Assembly: GCF_009757775.1 (NCBI RefSeq)
Contig: NZ_RHLK01000001.1
Coordinates: forward strand, 34,438 to 98,437
DNA length: 64,000 nucleotides
DNA from: Paenibacillus lutrae
Lineage (GTDB): Bacteria > Bacillota > Bacilli > Paenibacillales > NBRC-103111
Direction: 5' to 3'
Position 1 is the first letter of the stretch, and the number at the start of each line of letters is the position of its first letter. The translations under genes and the position numbers were made by a program. Of the stretch, positions 43,143 to 51,617 are shown piece by piece. The notes beneath the pieces were generated by a model. The model made no database searches, had not been told where the DNA came from, and saw only the letters and a list, made by a program, of their open reading frames with translations.

Positions 43143-43180
43143 AAAAAAACGGAGTGCTTCCCCTTGAAGCGTTCCGTTTT
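43143..43180. terminator. Terminator after cheX
   Basis: AACGGA-gt-GCTTCC pairs with GAAGC-gt-TCCGTT around a short loop; T-rich runs follow on both strands. It is 31 bp beyond the cheX stop codon. Confidence 0.85.
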
Positions 43181-43210
43181 GCCTTTTTTACCAGCCCTCA
43201 GACATCGACA

Positions 43211-43669
43211 TCATGCGAGGAGCACTTGAATATCCAGTTCGCCGATCCCGTCCATCAATAGAGGAACGGTAAGAGCCTTAGCTGCATCTGTGAGCTGAGG
43301 ATCGGTGTCCCGGATGACCTTGGGCGGGGTGATATCTACCCGGATTCCCTGGTTGTACAAGATCGTGCTCGCATTGCCGCTGATCATGTTACCGAGTTCG
43401 GAGATCGCACTCTGGCCCATCTCGTCCATTTCGGTAAGCACGAACCCTCCCATCATGGCGGACACCATGCGTAAAGCGGTGCTTTCCTCTAATCCAAACC
43501 GGATGTCCCCCTGCATTTGACCGGTCATCCCGATATGAATCCATACGTAGCGTTCGATGAAGATAACTTCTTTGACTGACAGTTTGCCGGTAGTCGGACG
43601 AACATTCGCGACCTGCTCAATAACGATGAGCGCGGACTCCAAAAAAGGATTGATGTACTCCGCTTTCAT
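43211..43669 (-). CDS. cheX: CheX-type CheY-P phosphatase
   Basis: The 152-aa protein shows the CheC/CheX/FliY signature once: SAISELGNMISGNASTILYN, with Glu and Asn of E-x2-N that contact CheY-P and its water. CheX normally acts as a dimer that dephosphorylates CheY-P. AAAGGGG precedes the ATG at a slightly long spacing. It stands alone, away from other chemotaxis genes; the globin-coupled sensor at 62.6 kb is the only other chemotaxis-like gene here. The 322-bp region upstream holds a TATAAT (minus) at 43803-43808 but no riboswitch that I recognise. Confidence 0.9.
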   Translation of the reverse strand: MKAEYINPFLESALIVIEQVANVRPTTGKLSVKEVIFIERYVWIHIGMTGQMQGDIRFGLEESTALRMVSAMMGGFVLTEMDEMGQSAISELGNMISGNASTILYNQGIRVDITPPKVIRDTDPQLTDAAKALTVPLLMDGIGELDIQVLLA

Positions 43670-43940
43670 GTGTCATTTATCCCCTTTGTTTACGAGTAGT
43701 AACGAAATGGATACTGGGTGCCTTCCAGGAAAATCAGGAGACATTGTCGATGGCTACGCCTTCCAGATTATCTTCCAGAACCGACCATTTACATGTTTCT
43801 ACATTATAGCGAAAAAACCCGCCGGCGTATACTTCTTTCGTCCTATACTGCAAACAAAAGTACAACTAAGGTCCTAACAGCTTCTTGAATACCCGCCGCA
43901 TACAAAGCACTCAGGACACGGGCCAAACTCCCCCTTCTAC

Positions 43941-43969
43941 TTGTAGGCCAAAAGTTCGTTTGATACGAT
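43941..43969 (+). promoter_or_regulatory. Sigma-A-like promoter for the HAD phosphatase
   Basis: TTGTAG and TACGAT are spaced by 17 bases and lie 23 bp before the start codon, leaving a very short leader that holds the GAGGTG ribosome site. Confidence 0.5.
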
Positions 43970-43991
43970 AGATCATGAGGTGAACACACAC

Positions 43992-44774
43992 ATGACTGCA
44001 TTTTTGATTGATCTGGATGGAACGCTTTACAAAGGCCGCCAGCGGATTGAAGGGGCCGCCGCTTTTCTCGGCATGCTGGACAAGAAAGAAATTCCCTATC
44101 TGCTCGTTACGAATAACTCTACCCGTTCCCCGGTTCAAGTAGCCGGGCATTTGTCGGACATGGGAATCCGGGTACAGCCTGAGCGGATCTACACAACGGC
44201 CATGGCTTCCGTGAAGTATCTGCAGGAGCACGCTCCCGGCAGCCGGGTATACTGCATTGGCGAAGAGGGTTTGAGATTATCTCTGACCGAAGCGGGATTC
44301 GAACTGACGGAAGAACGGCCCGATTATGTCGTACAGGGGCTTGACCGTCACCTTACATATGACAAGCTGGCGGTTGCCGTCCAATCGATCCAGAGCGGAG
44401 CCCGTTACCTCCTGACAAATCCCGATCATCTTCTTCCAACAGACGGCGGATTTATTCCAGGCGCCGGGTCCATCAGCGCCTTAATCTGCAAAGCTTCCGG
44501 AGCCGTACCGGTCGTGATCGGCAAGCCTTCACCGATCATTATGAACTTCGCTCTCGAAAAGCTTGGCACACCGGCGCAAGAAACCTGGGCGGTCGGCGAC
44601 AATGTCGTCACCGATATCGGCGGCGGAATAGCGGCCGGGTGCCGGACGGCGCTTGTCCTTACAGGTCTGGCAACCGCAGGCAACGTGAAGGAGCAGATTG
44701 CGGCCTCCGGCAATGAACCCGATTATATCAGTCAAGACCTTCTCCAGCTGTGGGAACATATTGTTTCGCTCTAA
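43992..44774 (+). CDS. HAD-IIA phosphatase (NagD/YutF-like)
   Basis: The 260-aa protein has the HAD motifs: FLIDLDGTLY (nucleophile and acid Asp), VTNNSTRSP (motif II), GKPSP (motif III Lys) and VGDNVVTDIGGG (motif IV). A C2 cap sits between motifs II and III, as in NagD and AraL. ATG behind AGGTGAA is chosen; a GTG four codons earlier overlaps the ribosome site. Such enzymes hydrolyse sugar or nucleotide phosphates with broad specificity. Confidence 0.9.
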   Translation: MTAFLIDLDGTLYKGRQRIEGAAAFLGMLDKKEIPYLLVTNNSTRSPVQVAGHLSDMGIRVQPERIYTTAMASVKYLQEHAPGSRVYCIGEEGLRLSLTEAGFELTEERPDYVVQGLDRHLTYDKLAVAVQSIQSGARYLLTNPDHLLPTDGGFIPGAGSISALICKASGAVPVVIGKPSPIIMNFALEKLGTPAQETWAVGDNVVTDIGGGIAAGCRTALVLTGLATAGNVKEQIAASGNEPDYISQDLLQLWEHIVSL

Positions 44775-44780
44775 AGAATA

Positions 44781-44809
44781 AGCGGGCTCAATCGAGCCCG
44801 CTGTTTTTT
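44781..44809 (+). terminator. Intrinsic terminator after the HAD gene
   Basis: AGCGGGCTC pairs with GAGCCCGCT around AATC, followed by GTTTTTT. Confidence 0.95.
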
Positions 44810-45025
44810 ATCCGTACACTCCTTGTGTGCATTCCTCTTCCGTTTCCTGCTATTGGAATCTCTCTCATGTTAAACTCCTGTAAAAGTCATCCTCCAGCAT
44901 GGTTTTATTGGAATTTACTAGCAAGCATTCATTGATCTCTGATTACGCATCCTTTATAATATAAGAAACTATCTTTATCCGGATTCAAGTTATGATAAAT
45001 TTTACTTATGATCGGAGACTGCTTA

Positions 45026-45928
45026 ATGAATCTCAACCAATTGGAGACACTACTGACGATTTCCAAGACGATGAGCTTCCGCAAGGCAGGTGAACTGCTT
45101 AACTTGACGCAGCCAGCCGTATCCGCGCAGATCAGAAGCCTTGAAGAAGAATTCGGCACCATTCTAATCGACCGTAATCAGCCTGTTACGCTGACGGACA
45201 GCGGGAAGCTCTTTCTCGAGCATGCCGAGAGAATTCTGCGGACCGTCGAAGATCTCAAGCAGCGTCTTGCCGATTTGAGTCAGACCCCCCAGGGGCACAT
45301 TCATATCGGGACGACCACTTCGATCGCGATGCAGATCCTGCCGCGGGTCCTGTTTTATTTTCAAGATCAGTTCCCGCTCATTAAAACAACGATTCACTCT
45401 ATGACCTCTTCTCAAATTATGACAAGTGTGGACAACGGCAGCATTGATATCGGCATTTCTTATTTGTATGAGAAATACCCTTCCCTCGAAACGTCCGTTC
45501 TTTATTACGACACCTTTGAACTGATTGTAGCAAGCAGCCACCCACTCAGCCGTTACTCTCACATCTCGATCGAGAAACTCCGCAACCTGCCTTTTATTAT
45601 GTTATCGCCTGAAACAGCAGGGCGGAGATTCGTAGATCAGGTGTTTAGGACATTCGATATCAACCCTCAAATCGTCATGGAACTGTCGAGCAGTGAGGAA
45701 GTGAAGCGGATGGTCGAACTTAATCTGGGTGCCGCTATTATTTCCAAACTCTCCGCCGTAAATGATCTTCACCATGGAACGCTCAAAATGGTCAAAGTCG
45801 ATGAACTGGAAATGACGCACCCGGTCGGGGTCGTGTATAAGTCCGGGCGTTATCTGAATTCCGCCATGCATCAGTTTCTGCAAGATTTAAAAGGAATGCC
45901 TGAAACTCAATTTCTCGGTTCCGAATAG
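45026..45928 (+). CDS. LysR-family transcriptional regulator
   Basis: The 300-aa regulator begins at the ATG with GGAG eight bases upstream. The HTH lies in residues 1-60 (SFRKAGELLNLTQPAVSAQI) and is followed by a linker helix and a type 2 periplasmic-binding-like effector domain (from residue 90, HIHIGTTTSIAMQILP). It is 10 bp upstream of a PHP phosphatase gene and probably cotranscribed. It resembles CysL-like members, but effector and targets are unknown. Confidence 0.9.
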   Translation: MNLNQLETLLTISKTMSFRKAGELLNLTQPAVSAQIRSLEEEFGTILIDRNQPVTLTDSGKLFLEHAERILRTVEDLKQRLADLSQTPQGHIHIGTTTSIAMQILPRVLFYFQDQFPLIKTTIHSMTSSQIMTSVDNGSIDIGISYLYEKYPSLETSVLYYDTFELIVASSHPLSRYSHISIEKLRNLPFIMLSPETAGRRFVDQVFRTFDINPQIVMELSSSEEVKRMVELNLGAAIISKLSAVNDLHHGTLKMVKVDELEMTHPVGVVYKSGRYLNSAMHQFLQDLKGMPETQFLGSE

Positions 45929-45938
45929 GAGGTTATTT

Positions 45939-46745
45939 ATGAAATTTGATCTTCATACTCACAATGAACGATGCGGACACGCTACGGGTACCATCCGTCT
46001 TTATGTTGAAGCCGCCGTAGAGGCAGGGTTATCCGTCATCGGCATCTCCGATCATTCTCCTTACTTCTACAGCGAGCAGGATCAATTATTTCCAGGCATC
46101 GCGATGGCGCGCAGCGCTTTTGCCGGATATGTAGAGGAAGTACTGCGCCTCAAACGTGAATATGAAGGTACAATCGAAGTCCTGCTCGGGGTCGAGTCCG
46201 ATTTTTTCCCCGAACATCTGGAGCTCTACCGTTCTTCCTTTGAACCTTATCCCTTTGATTACATCATCGGTTCCGTTCATCAGTCCAGCGGCGTCAGCAT
46301 TTTCAACAAAAACCGCTGGAAGGGACTGGACGAGGCCGCACATATTCTACATAAAGAAACGTATTATGATTTGATTCAGCAGTCTGCCAGAGCCGGGTTG
46401 TTCCAGATCCTCGGGCATATTGACGCGATGAAAGGGTTCTACCCCGCTTTTTCCGAAATTCCTACTCCCAAAGTCGATGAAACGTTAAAAGTTATCGGTG
46501 AAGAAGACATCGCCATCGAAATCAATACGTCCGGAAAAACGAAAACAGTCGGCGGCTGGTACCCCTCGGATCTTATTCTCGAGAGAGCGCTCCATTACGG
46601 TGTAGCCGTTACCTTCGGTTCTGATGCCCATGTTCCCGAGCGTGTCGGAGATGAGTTCGAGCTGGTCAGTAAGCGGTTGAAAGAAATCGGATACAAAGAA
46701 TGGTGCTATTTCCGCCAAAAAGAACGGATTAACGTCCCTCTCTAA
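45939..46745 (+). CDS. PHP-family phosphatase, histidinol-phosphatase HisJ-like
   Basis: The 268-aa enzyme has the PHP metal ligands: DLHTHNERCGHA at the start, ISDHSPY, a Glu in GVESDF, GSVHQS, GHIDAMK and FGSDAHVPE near the end. Length and the DLHTHNE start match HisJ, which removes phosphate from histidinol-phosphate in the last but one step of histidine synthesis. AGGAGG lies six bases before the ATG. No other his gene is near; a LysR gene precedes it. Confidence 0.85.
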   Translation: MKFDLHTHNERCGHATGTIRLYVEAAVEAGLSVIGISDHSPYFYSEQDQLFPGIAMARSAFAGYVEEVLRLKREYEGTIEVLLGVESDFFPEHLELYRSSFEPYPFDYIIGSVHQSSGVSIFNKNRWKGLDEAAHILHKETYYDLIQQSARAGLFQILGHIDAMKGFYPAFSEIPTPKVDETLKVIGEEDIAIEINTSGKTKTVGGWYPSDLILERALHYGVAVTFGSDAHVPERVGDEFELVSKRLKEIGYKEWCYFRQKERINVPL

Positions 46746-46776
46746 AGCTGGAACCTGCCGGAACTTATTAAAGATA

Positions 46777-46812
46777 AAATAAACCGACCGGAATGAACCG
46801 GACGGTTTATTT
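46777..46812. terminator. Bidirectional terminator between HisJ-like and Gln-rich genes
   Basis: AAATAAACCG-a-CCGG pairs with CCGG-a-CGGTTTATTT around a 6-base loop, located between convergent genes. Confidence 0.85.
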
Positions 46813-46830
46813 GAGTTGACGATCAAAGTC

Positions 46831-47151
46831 CTATTGATAACGGTAACTGTTCACATGGTTTTGCTGTTGAGGGATGAAGGCGGTACCGTTGGTTTCCTGG
46901 GCGATCTGCCCGCAGATCTGAGTAACATGATGCATCTGCTGCACAGCATGCTGGTGCCCCTGCAAAGCCGTCTGAATGATCTGGACAGCGGCACGTTCCC
47001 GCTGGGCCAGCTGCTCCAGCTGTGCGGAGTTCTGCTGCTCCTGCTGGAGCAATTGCTGGTATACGGAACTGGCCTGCTGAGTTTGCACGATAAGCTGCTG
47101 TATCGTTTGCTGGCACTGTTGAAGTTGCTGGTTTATTTGATTGTTGTTCAT
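46831..47151 (-). CDS. Gln-rich coiled-coil protein, unknown function
   Basis: The 106-aa product is about one quarter glutamine. Heptad-like spacing of Leu, Ile and Val (INQQLQQCQQTIQQLIVQTQ) predicts one long amphipathic helix, ending in a polar tail. It has no signal peptide or membrane helix. TGGAGG is placed six bases before the ATG, which supports translation. I do not recognise the family; a spore or structural role is possible. A terminator with no gene in front of it lies upstream in the leader. Confidence 0.7.
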   Translation of the reverse strand: MNNNQINQQLQQCQQTIQQLIVQTQQASSVYQQLLQQEQQNSAQLEQLAQRERAAVQIIQTALQGHQHAVQQMHHVTQICGQIAQETNGTAFIPQQQNHVNSYRYQ

Positions 47152-47264
47152 CTTAGACCTCCATTAAGGTTATGTCGGAAAACGGACCCGTCATAGAATG
47201 CCCCGGGTCGGCCGAATTCATACAGGAGGTTATGAAATAAAAGGAAGGAACTATGTTTCCAGAC

Positions 47265-47297
47265 AAAAAAAGCAGGCTTACCAACGGGGTAAGCCTG
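47265..47297 (-). terminator. Terminator in the leader of the Gln-rich gene, or end of a small RNA
   Basis: On the minus strand CAGGCTTACC pairs with GGTAAGCCTG around a 5-base loop and is followed by T7. No minus-strand gene lies between it and the divergent CDF gene. A TATAAT (minus) at 47413-47418 could start a transcript about 140 nt long that ends here. The rest of this 393-bp gap shows nothing else. Confidence 0.75.
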
Positions 47298-47544
47298 AAA
47301 CGTTGTATATTAAAAAGGGGGTCTTGCTTATTATAATACCTCCCTTACATTATGAAATCGTAACAGGAATGTTTCATTTATGTAACAAAAATGAAAGCGC
47401 TATACTAAATTGATTATAAAGATGATTCCCCCGAAAGCCCACTTCCCCCATTGCGTGTTAGGGACAGTTGACGTATAATTCCAACAAACCGATTTCGAGA
47501 ACACTGGAAAAATCGATTATCCCGTCTATGAAAGCAGGTAGCCC

Positions 47545-48507
47545 ATGTACGATTATCATCATCTCCACCATGTCAAAGAACAGTCCACCTCCAAACGAAC
47601 GCTTTGGATTACGCTTATGCTCACGTTATTCTTCACCATCGTTGAAATAGTCGGCGGCATTATGTCCAATTCTCTTGCGCTGTTATCCGACTCTGCACAT
47701 ATGGTATCCGATGTCATTGCGCTCGGTCTAAGTATGACAGCTATCTATTTGGCTACACGGGAACCGAACCCGCAATATACTTTCGGCTATTTGCGGTTTG
47801 AGATTATCGCGTCGTTCCTGAACGGCCTTGCGCTTGCGATTATTGCGGTCGGAATCTTTGTGGAAGGAATCCGCAGATTCCTGAACCCGGAACCGATCGA
47901 TTTCAAGCTTATGCTGATCATCGCTTCCATCGGTTTCGTCGTGAATCTCGTCCTCACTCTCGTTCTGCATCACAGCGTTAAGGAAGAAGAAAATTTGAAC
48001 GTCCAGAGTGCGCTGTGGCATTTTATCGGAGACCTTCTAAGCTCCGCGGGTGTCATTATATCTGCCATTCTGATTTATTTCACGGGACTGCTCTGGTTCG
48101 ACCCCCTTATCTCCATGGTCATTGGCGGAATTATTTTTATCGGCGGGAGTAAAATCATTAAAGAGTCGTATCTGATTCTCATGGAATCCGTACCGCGCAA
48201 ATTCGATCTCGAAGAAATCCGCAAAGATATCGGAGCGGTCGAAGGCGTCGAGGATGTCCACGAAATGCATTTGTGGGCGATTTCTACGGATCATTATTCA
48301 CTGACCGCGCATGTATTTATTGATGATAATATTCAGCCGTTCTGCATTATCCTCGCCATTAATGAAACGTTAAAAGATAAGTACGGGATCTCGCACTCCA
48401 CGATCCAAATGGAGCATGCGGGGATTCATCCCCACGGGGAATATGGCAGGGAATTTTTAAAGCACAAAGAAGAACAGCAGCTAATCGAATCGGATAACAA
48501 AGCTTAG
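47545..48507 (+). CDS. Cation diffusion facilitator metal exporter (CzcD-like)
   Basis: The 320-aa protein has six helices and a cytosolic C-terminal ferredoxin-like domain. The metal site of the membrane is H52-x3-D56 in LLSDSAHMVSDV and H-x3-D in LWHFIGDLLSS. A His-rich N terminus (DYHHLHHVKE) may gather metal. The C domain shows EGVEDVHEMHLWAISTDHYS. It exports Zn, Co or similar ions against protons. The start has a weak GCAGGTAG site. It is monocistronic. Confidence 0.92.
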   Translation: MYDYHHLHHVKEQSTSKRTLWITLMLTLFFTIVEIVGGIMSNSLALLSDSAHMVSDVIALGLSMTAIYLATREPNPQYTFGYLRFEIIASFLNGLALAIIAVGIFVEGIRRFLNPEPIDFKLMLIIASIGFVVNLVLTLVLHHSVKEEENLNVQSALWHFIGDLLSSAGVIISAILIYFTGLLWFDPLISMVIGGIIFIGGSKIIKESYLILMESVPRKFDLEEIRKDIGAVEGVEDVHEMHLWAISTDHYSLTAHVFIDDNIQPFCIILAINETLKDKYGISHSTIQMEHAGIHPHGEYGREFLKHKEEQQLIESDNKA

Positions 48508-48569
48508 GACCAACAATAATGGATGCTGACATTGGCAGACCGCGTCCCCCGGCCATTCAGACAGAGCTC

Positions 48570-48620
48570 AAAAAAGCAACCGTTTCTCGGGAACTTCGCC
48601 CCGGAGGCGGTTGCTTTTTT
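48570..48620. terminator. Terminator after the CDF gene
   Basis: AAAAAAGCAACCG pairs with CGGTTGCTTTTTT around a 25-base loop. T-runs on both strands. Confidence 0.9.
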
Positions 48621-48740
48621 GGTCCGGGCCAGATAACGAGCCGGATGTTCCTCCCTCTCCTGTTTTTACAAGAATACGGATGCTCCCTTATAATAAAAGC
48701 AGTTCGAAGAAGAGATCTCACTTCACGGAGGTGCTTATAT

Positions 48741-49742
48741 ATGAATATGAAAGCTGTCGTTATCGAATCGTTCGGTGCACCGGATATGTTTACCGTTCAA
48801 GAAGTCTCTAAGCCGGCCGTTAAGCCCGGCCATCTGTTGATCCGCGTGGCTGCGAGCGGAGTGAACCCTATCGACACGCGCATCCGGCAGGGCCTGATGC
48901 CCAGTGTGGCTCCGGATACGCCGGCAATCCTGCACGGCGACGTCGCAGGCACCGTCGAGGCCATCGGAGACGGCGTGACGCGCTTCTCCCCCGGCGACGA
49001 AGTCTACGGCCTCGCAGGAGGCTTCAAGGGCTTCGGCGGCGCCCTCGCCGAATATATGCTTGCGGACGCCGATCTCGTCGCCCTCAAGCCCGCCTCGCTC
49101 TCCATGAGCGAGGCGGCGGCCCTGCCCGTCGTGGCGTTAACCGCCTGGCAGGGCCTCTTCGACCGCGCCCGGCTGCAGCCCGGGCAGCGGGTGCTGGTAC
49201 ATGCCGCGGCGGGCGGAGTCGGCCACATCGCAATCCAGCTCGCGAAGTGGGGCGGCGCCGAAGTGTTCGCGACAGCATCGAGCGAAACGAAGCTCGCGAT
49301 CGCTGCGAAGCTCGGCGCGGACGGAGTGATCAACTACCGGTCGGAAGCGGTAGAGGACTACGTCCGCAGATGCACGGGCGGCAGCGGCTTCGACGTCGTG
49401 TTCGATACGGTTGGCCGTGAGAACCTCGACCGCTCCTTCGCTGCCGCAGGGACAGGCGGCCATGTCGTCGCCATTGCCGCACGTTCGACGCATGATCTGA
49501 GCCCTCTTCATGCGAAGGGGTTGACGCTGCACGTCGTGTTCACCGTGCTGCCCCTCCTTACCGGCGCCGGCCGCAAGCACCATGGCGAGACACTCGCGCG
49601 CCTCGCCAAACTGGCCGACGAAGGGCTTCTGCGCCCGCTGCTCGATGAGCGCAGATTCACGTTCACCGGTGCGGCCGATGCACACCGCCTCCTCGAATCA
49701 GGCGAAGCGATCGGCAAGGTCGTGCTCACGAACGATCTCTGA
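48741..49742 (+). CDS. Quinone oxidoreductase-like medium-chain dehydrogenase
   Basis: The 333-aa protein begins at the ATG behind GGAGGTG, although the frame is open upstream through the preceding terminator. It is an MDR without structural zinc ligands: GroES-like part (VIESFGAPDMFTVQEVSKPA, ASGVNPIDTRIRQG) and a Rossmann part with AAAGGVGHIAIQLAKWGGAE. Such enzymes reduce quinones or enones with NADPH. The middle of the gene (49000-49720) is richer in G+C than its neighbours, including a GCG/CTC-heavy codon choice, which could reflect transfer. It is monocistronic. Confidence 0.88.
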   Translation: MNMKAVVIESFGAPDMFTVQEVSKPAVKPGHLLIRVAASGVNPIDTRIRQGLMPSVAPDTPAILHGDVAGTVEAIGDGVTRFSPGDEVYGLAGGFKGFGGALAEYMLADADLVALKPASLSMSEAAALPVVALTAWQGLFDRARLQPGQRVLVHAAAGGVGHIAIQLAKWGGAEVFATASSETKLAIAAKLGADGVINYRSEAVEDYVRRCTGGSGFDVVFDTVGRENLDRSFAAAGTGGHVVAIAARSTHDLSPLHAKGLTLHVVFTVLPLLTGAGRKHHGETLARLAKLADEGLLRPLLDERRFTFTGAADAHRLLESGEAIGKVVLTNDL

Positions 49743-49744
49743 CC

Positions 49745-49789
49745 AAAAAAGCGTCAGGACTATCCCGGGATAATCCTGACGCGTTTTAT
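49745..49789. terminator. Terminator between convergent MDR and EamA genes
   Basis: GCGTCAGGA pairs with TCCTGACGC, and inner ATCCCGGGAT is palindromic; A-run on one side and TTTTATTTTT on the other. Confidence 0.9.
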
Positions 49790-49815
49790 TTTTCTCTAGA
49801 GAATAGCTTAAAGCT

Positions 49816-50697
49816 TCACTTTCCCGTAATTGTACCCGGCTTTCGTCTCAAATGTGGGTATGCGATACCAAACAGGATTACAAGCACACCAGCCCACTGC
49901 AGCGCCGAGACACCCTCATGAAGCAGCACCGCCGACATAATAACCGCAACAGGAAGCTCTGCAGCTCCGATAATAGCTCCCAGACCCGTACCCAATTTAG
50001 GTATGCCATAATTAAAGCATAGCGTCGGGACCACAACACCCAGAATCCCTACAAGGAGCGCATATTTCCATAAACCTTCCCCAAGAGCCCCGTTCCATAG
50101 AAAGCTTGGTGTATGGTAAATGGATACGAGTATAAACCCGCCTAGGTTCATCAGGAAGGTCCGATTGAGTGCAGGAACCTCCGTGCTGACTTTACCGCTG
50201 AAATAAATGAAGCCCGTGTAGGTCACCGCAGACAGCAAACCAAGAACAACCCCCATAACCGGTAAATCCAAGGTGCCGACTCCGGCAATCCCCGAAGCCA
50301 GCACCGTCCCCAGGAGCAGCAGGACAATGGAGATCGCTTTCTCACGGCTGGGTCTCTTCCGGTTCAGAACCGCTTCAAGAATAACCCCCATCCAGGTAAA
50401 CTGGAACAGCAATACGATGGCAATAGAAGCCGGAACTGTCTGCAAGGAATTATAATAGAAGATCCCCGTGAAGCCAGTCGTCAGGCCGACAAGCAGCAGC
50501 GCAATCCATTGGCGGGGGCTCATCTTCTTCCTGGATATCAACAGCACCAGCGCCAAGGAGATGAGAGTACCGAATAAATTCTGCGCTCCGACAACTTCTC
50601 CCGGTTCAAAGCCGGCCTCATAAGCAAATTTCACAATCGTAGAGAGCATTCCATAACTACAGGAGCCCAGAAATACAAGCAGAATCGCTTTCCACAT
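49816..50697 (-). CDS. EamA-family (DMT) transporter
   Basis: The 293-aa protein has ten predicted helices in two EamA repeats, with the second half beginning near residue 150 (MGVVLGLLSAVTYTGFIYFS). The pattern AAELPVAVIMSAVLLHEGVS ends the second repeat. AAGGAGGAG precedes the ATG. Such transporters move amino acids or other small metabolites; the substrate is unknown. It lies between a terminator and the sdh operon terminator, so it is monocistronic. Confidence 0.88.
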   Translation of the reverse strand: MWKAILLVFLGSCSYGMLSTIVKFAYEAGFEPGEVVGAQNLFGTLISLALVLLISRKKMSPRQWIALLLVGLTTGFTGIFYYNSLQTVPASIAIVLLFQFTWMGVILEAVLNRKRPSREKAISIVLLLLGTVLASGIAGVGTLDLPVMGVVLGLLSAVTYTGFIYFSGKVSTEVPALNRTFLMNLGGFILVSIYHTPSFLWNGALGEGLWKYALLVGILGVVVPTLCFNYGIPKLGTGLGAIIGAAELPVAVIMSAVLLHEGVSALQWAGVLVILFGIAYPHLRRKPGTITGK

Positions 50698-50774
50698 TTT
50701 TTCTCCTCCTTTCTCTATCTAGTTGCAGTCGGAGAAAATAACTTCCCGCCAAGTCTAACCGGTTAACAGTTCCA

Positions 50775-50815
50775 AAACAAAAGCACTCCCACGCCTTAAA
50801 CAGACGAGGAAGTGC
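50775..50815 (-). terminator. Terminator of the sdhCAB operon
   Basis: On the minus strand GCACTTCCTCG pairs with CGTGGGAGTGC (one bulge) and is followed by TTTTGTTTT, 36 bp beyond the sdhB stop. Confidence 0.75.
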
Positions 50816-50850
50816 CGTATTCTTTTTAAAGCGGCTAAGAACAGTCAGGC

Positions 50851-51615
50851 TTATCTGCCCAGCCATTTCTTAAACAGGTGCTTCGTCGTATCTTTATTCA
50901 TTTCCGCAATGGAAGTGGTAAGCGGAATACCTTTTGGACAAGAGCGTACGCAGTTCTGTGAGTTACCACAGCCTTCGATACCGCCATCTTCCATCAGGGT
51001 ATCCAGACGGTCATCCTTGTTCATTTCACCGGTCGGGTGAGAGTTGAACAAGCGCACTTGGGAAATGGCTGCAGGACCGATAAAGCTTGTCTTGTCGTTG
51101 ACGTTCGGACATACTTCCAGACATACGCCGCAAGTCATGCATTTCGACAGCTCATAAGCCCACTGGCGTTTGGATTCCGCCATACGCGGCCCGGGACCCA
51201 GGTCATACGTACCGTCAATCGGAATCCATGCTTTCACTTTCTTCAAAGCGTTGAACATCCGGGTACGGTCGATAACCAAGTCTCTTACAACCGGGAAAGT
51301 ACGCATAGGTTCTACGCGGATCGGCTGCTCAAGCTTGTCGATCAGAGCAGAACAGGCCTGGCGGGCTTTCCCGTTGATCACCATCGAGCAAGCGCCGCAC
51401 ACTTCCTCGAGACAGTTGGATTCCCAGCATACAGGAGTTGTATCCTGTCCGTCAGATTTCTTCGGGTTCCGCTGAACTTCCATCAGAGCGCTAATCACGT
51501 TCATGTTTGGACGGTAAGGAATCTCAAATTCCTCTTTATATGGCGCGGACTCGGGATTATCTTGGCGGGTGACGATAAACTTGACCGTTTTGCTAGCTGT
51601 TTGCACTTCGGCCAT
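50851..51615 (-). CDS. sdhB: Succinate dehydrogenase iron-sulfur subunit
   Basis: The 254-aa subunit carries the three clusters that pass electrons from FAD to menaquinone. The 2Fe-2S cysteines lie in CWESNCLEEVCGACSMV and the following RQAC. Two cysteine sets near the C terminus (CMTCGVCLEVCP and CGNSQNCVRSCPKGIPL) bind the 4Fe-4S and 3Fe-4S clusters. GGGAGGG precedes the ATG, 2 bp after the sdhA stop. Order sdhC-sdhA-sdhB is that of Bacillales. The protein sits on the cytosolic membrane face. Confidence 0.97.
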   Translation of the reverse strand: MAEVQTASKTVKFIVTRQDNPESAPYKEEFEIPYRPNMNVISALMEVQRNPKKSDGQDTTPVCWESNCLEEVCGACSMVINGKARQACSALIDKLEQPIRVEPMRTFPVVRDLVIDRTRMFNALKKVKAWIPIDGTYDLGPGPRMAESKRQWAYELSKCMTCGVCLEVCPNVNDKTSFIGPAAISQVRLFNSHPTGEMNKDDRLDTLMEDGGIEGCGNSQNCVRSCPKGIPLTTSIAEMNKDTTKHLFKKWLGR

Positions 51616-51617
51616 GA

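Noticed and set aside
43670..43800. c-di-GMP riboswitch upstream of cheX
   Set aside because: The leader region lacks the conserved GEMM core elements in order.
47390..47405. Second cre box (TGAAAGCGCTATAC) upstream of the CDF gene
   Set aside because: Two mismatches at the conserved CA end, and no matching promoter position.
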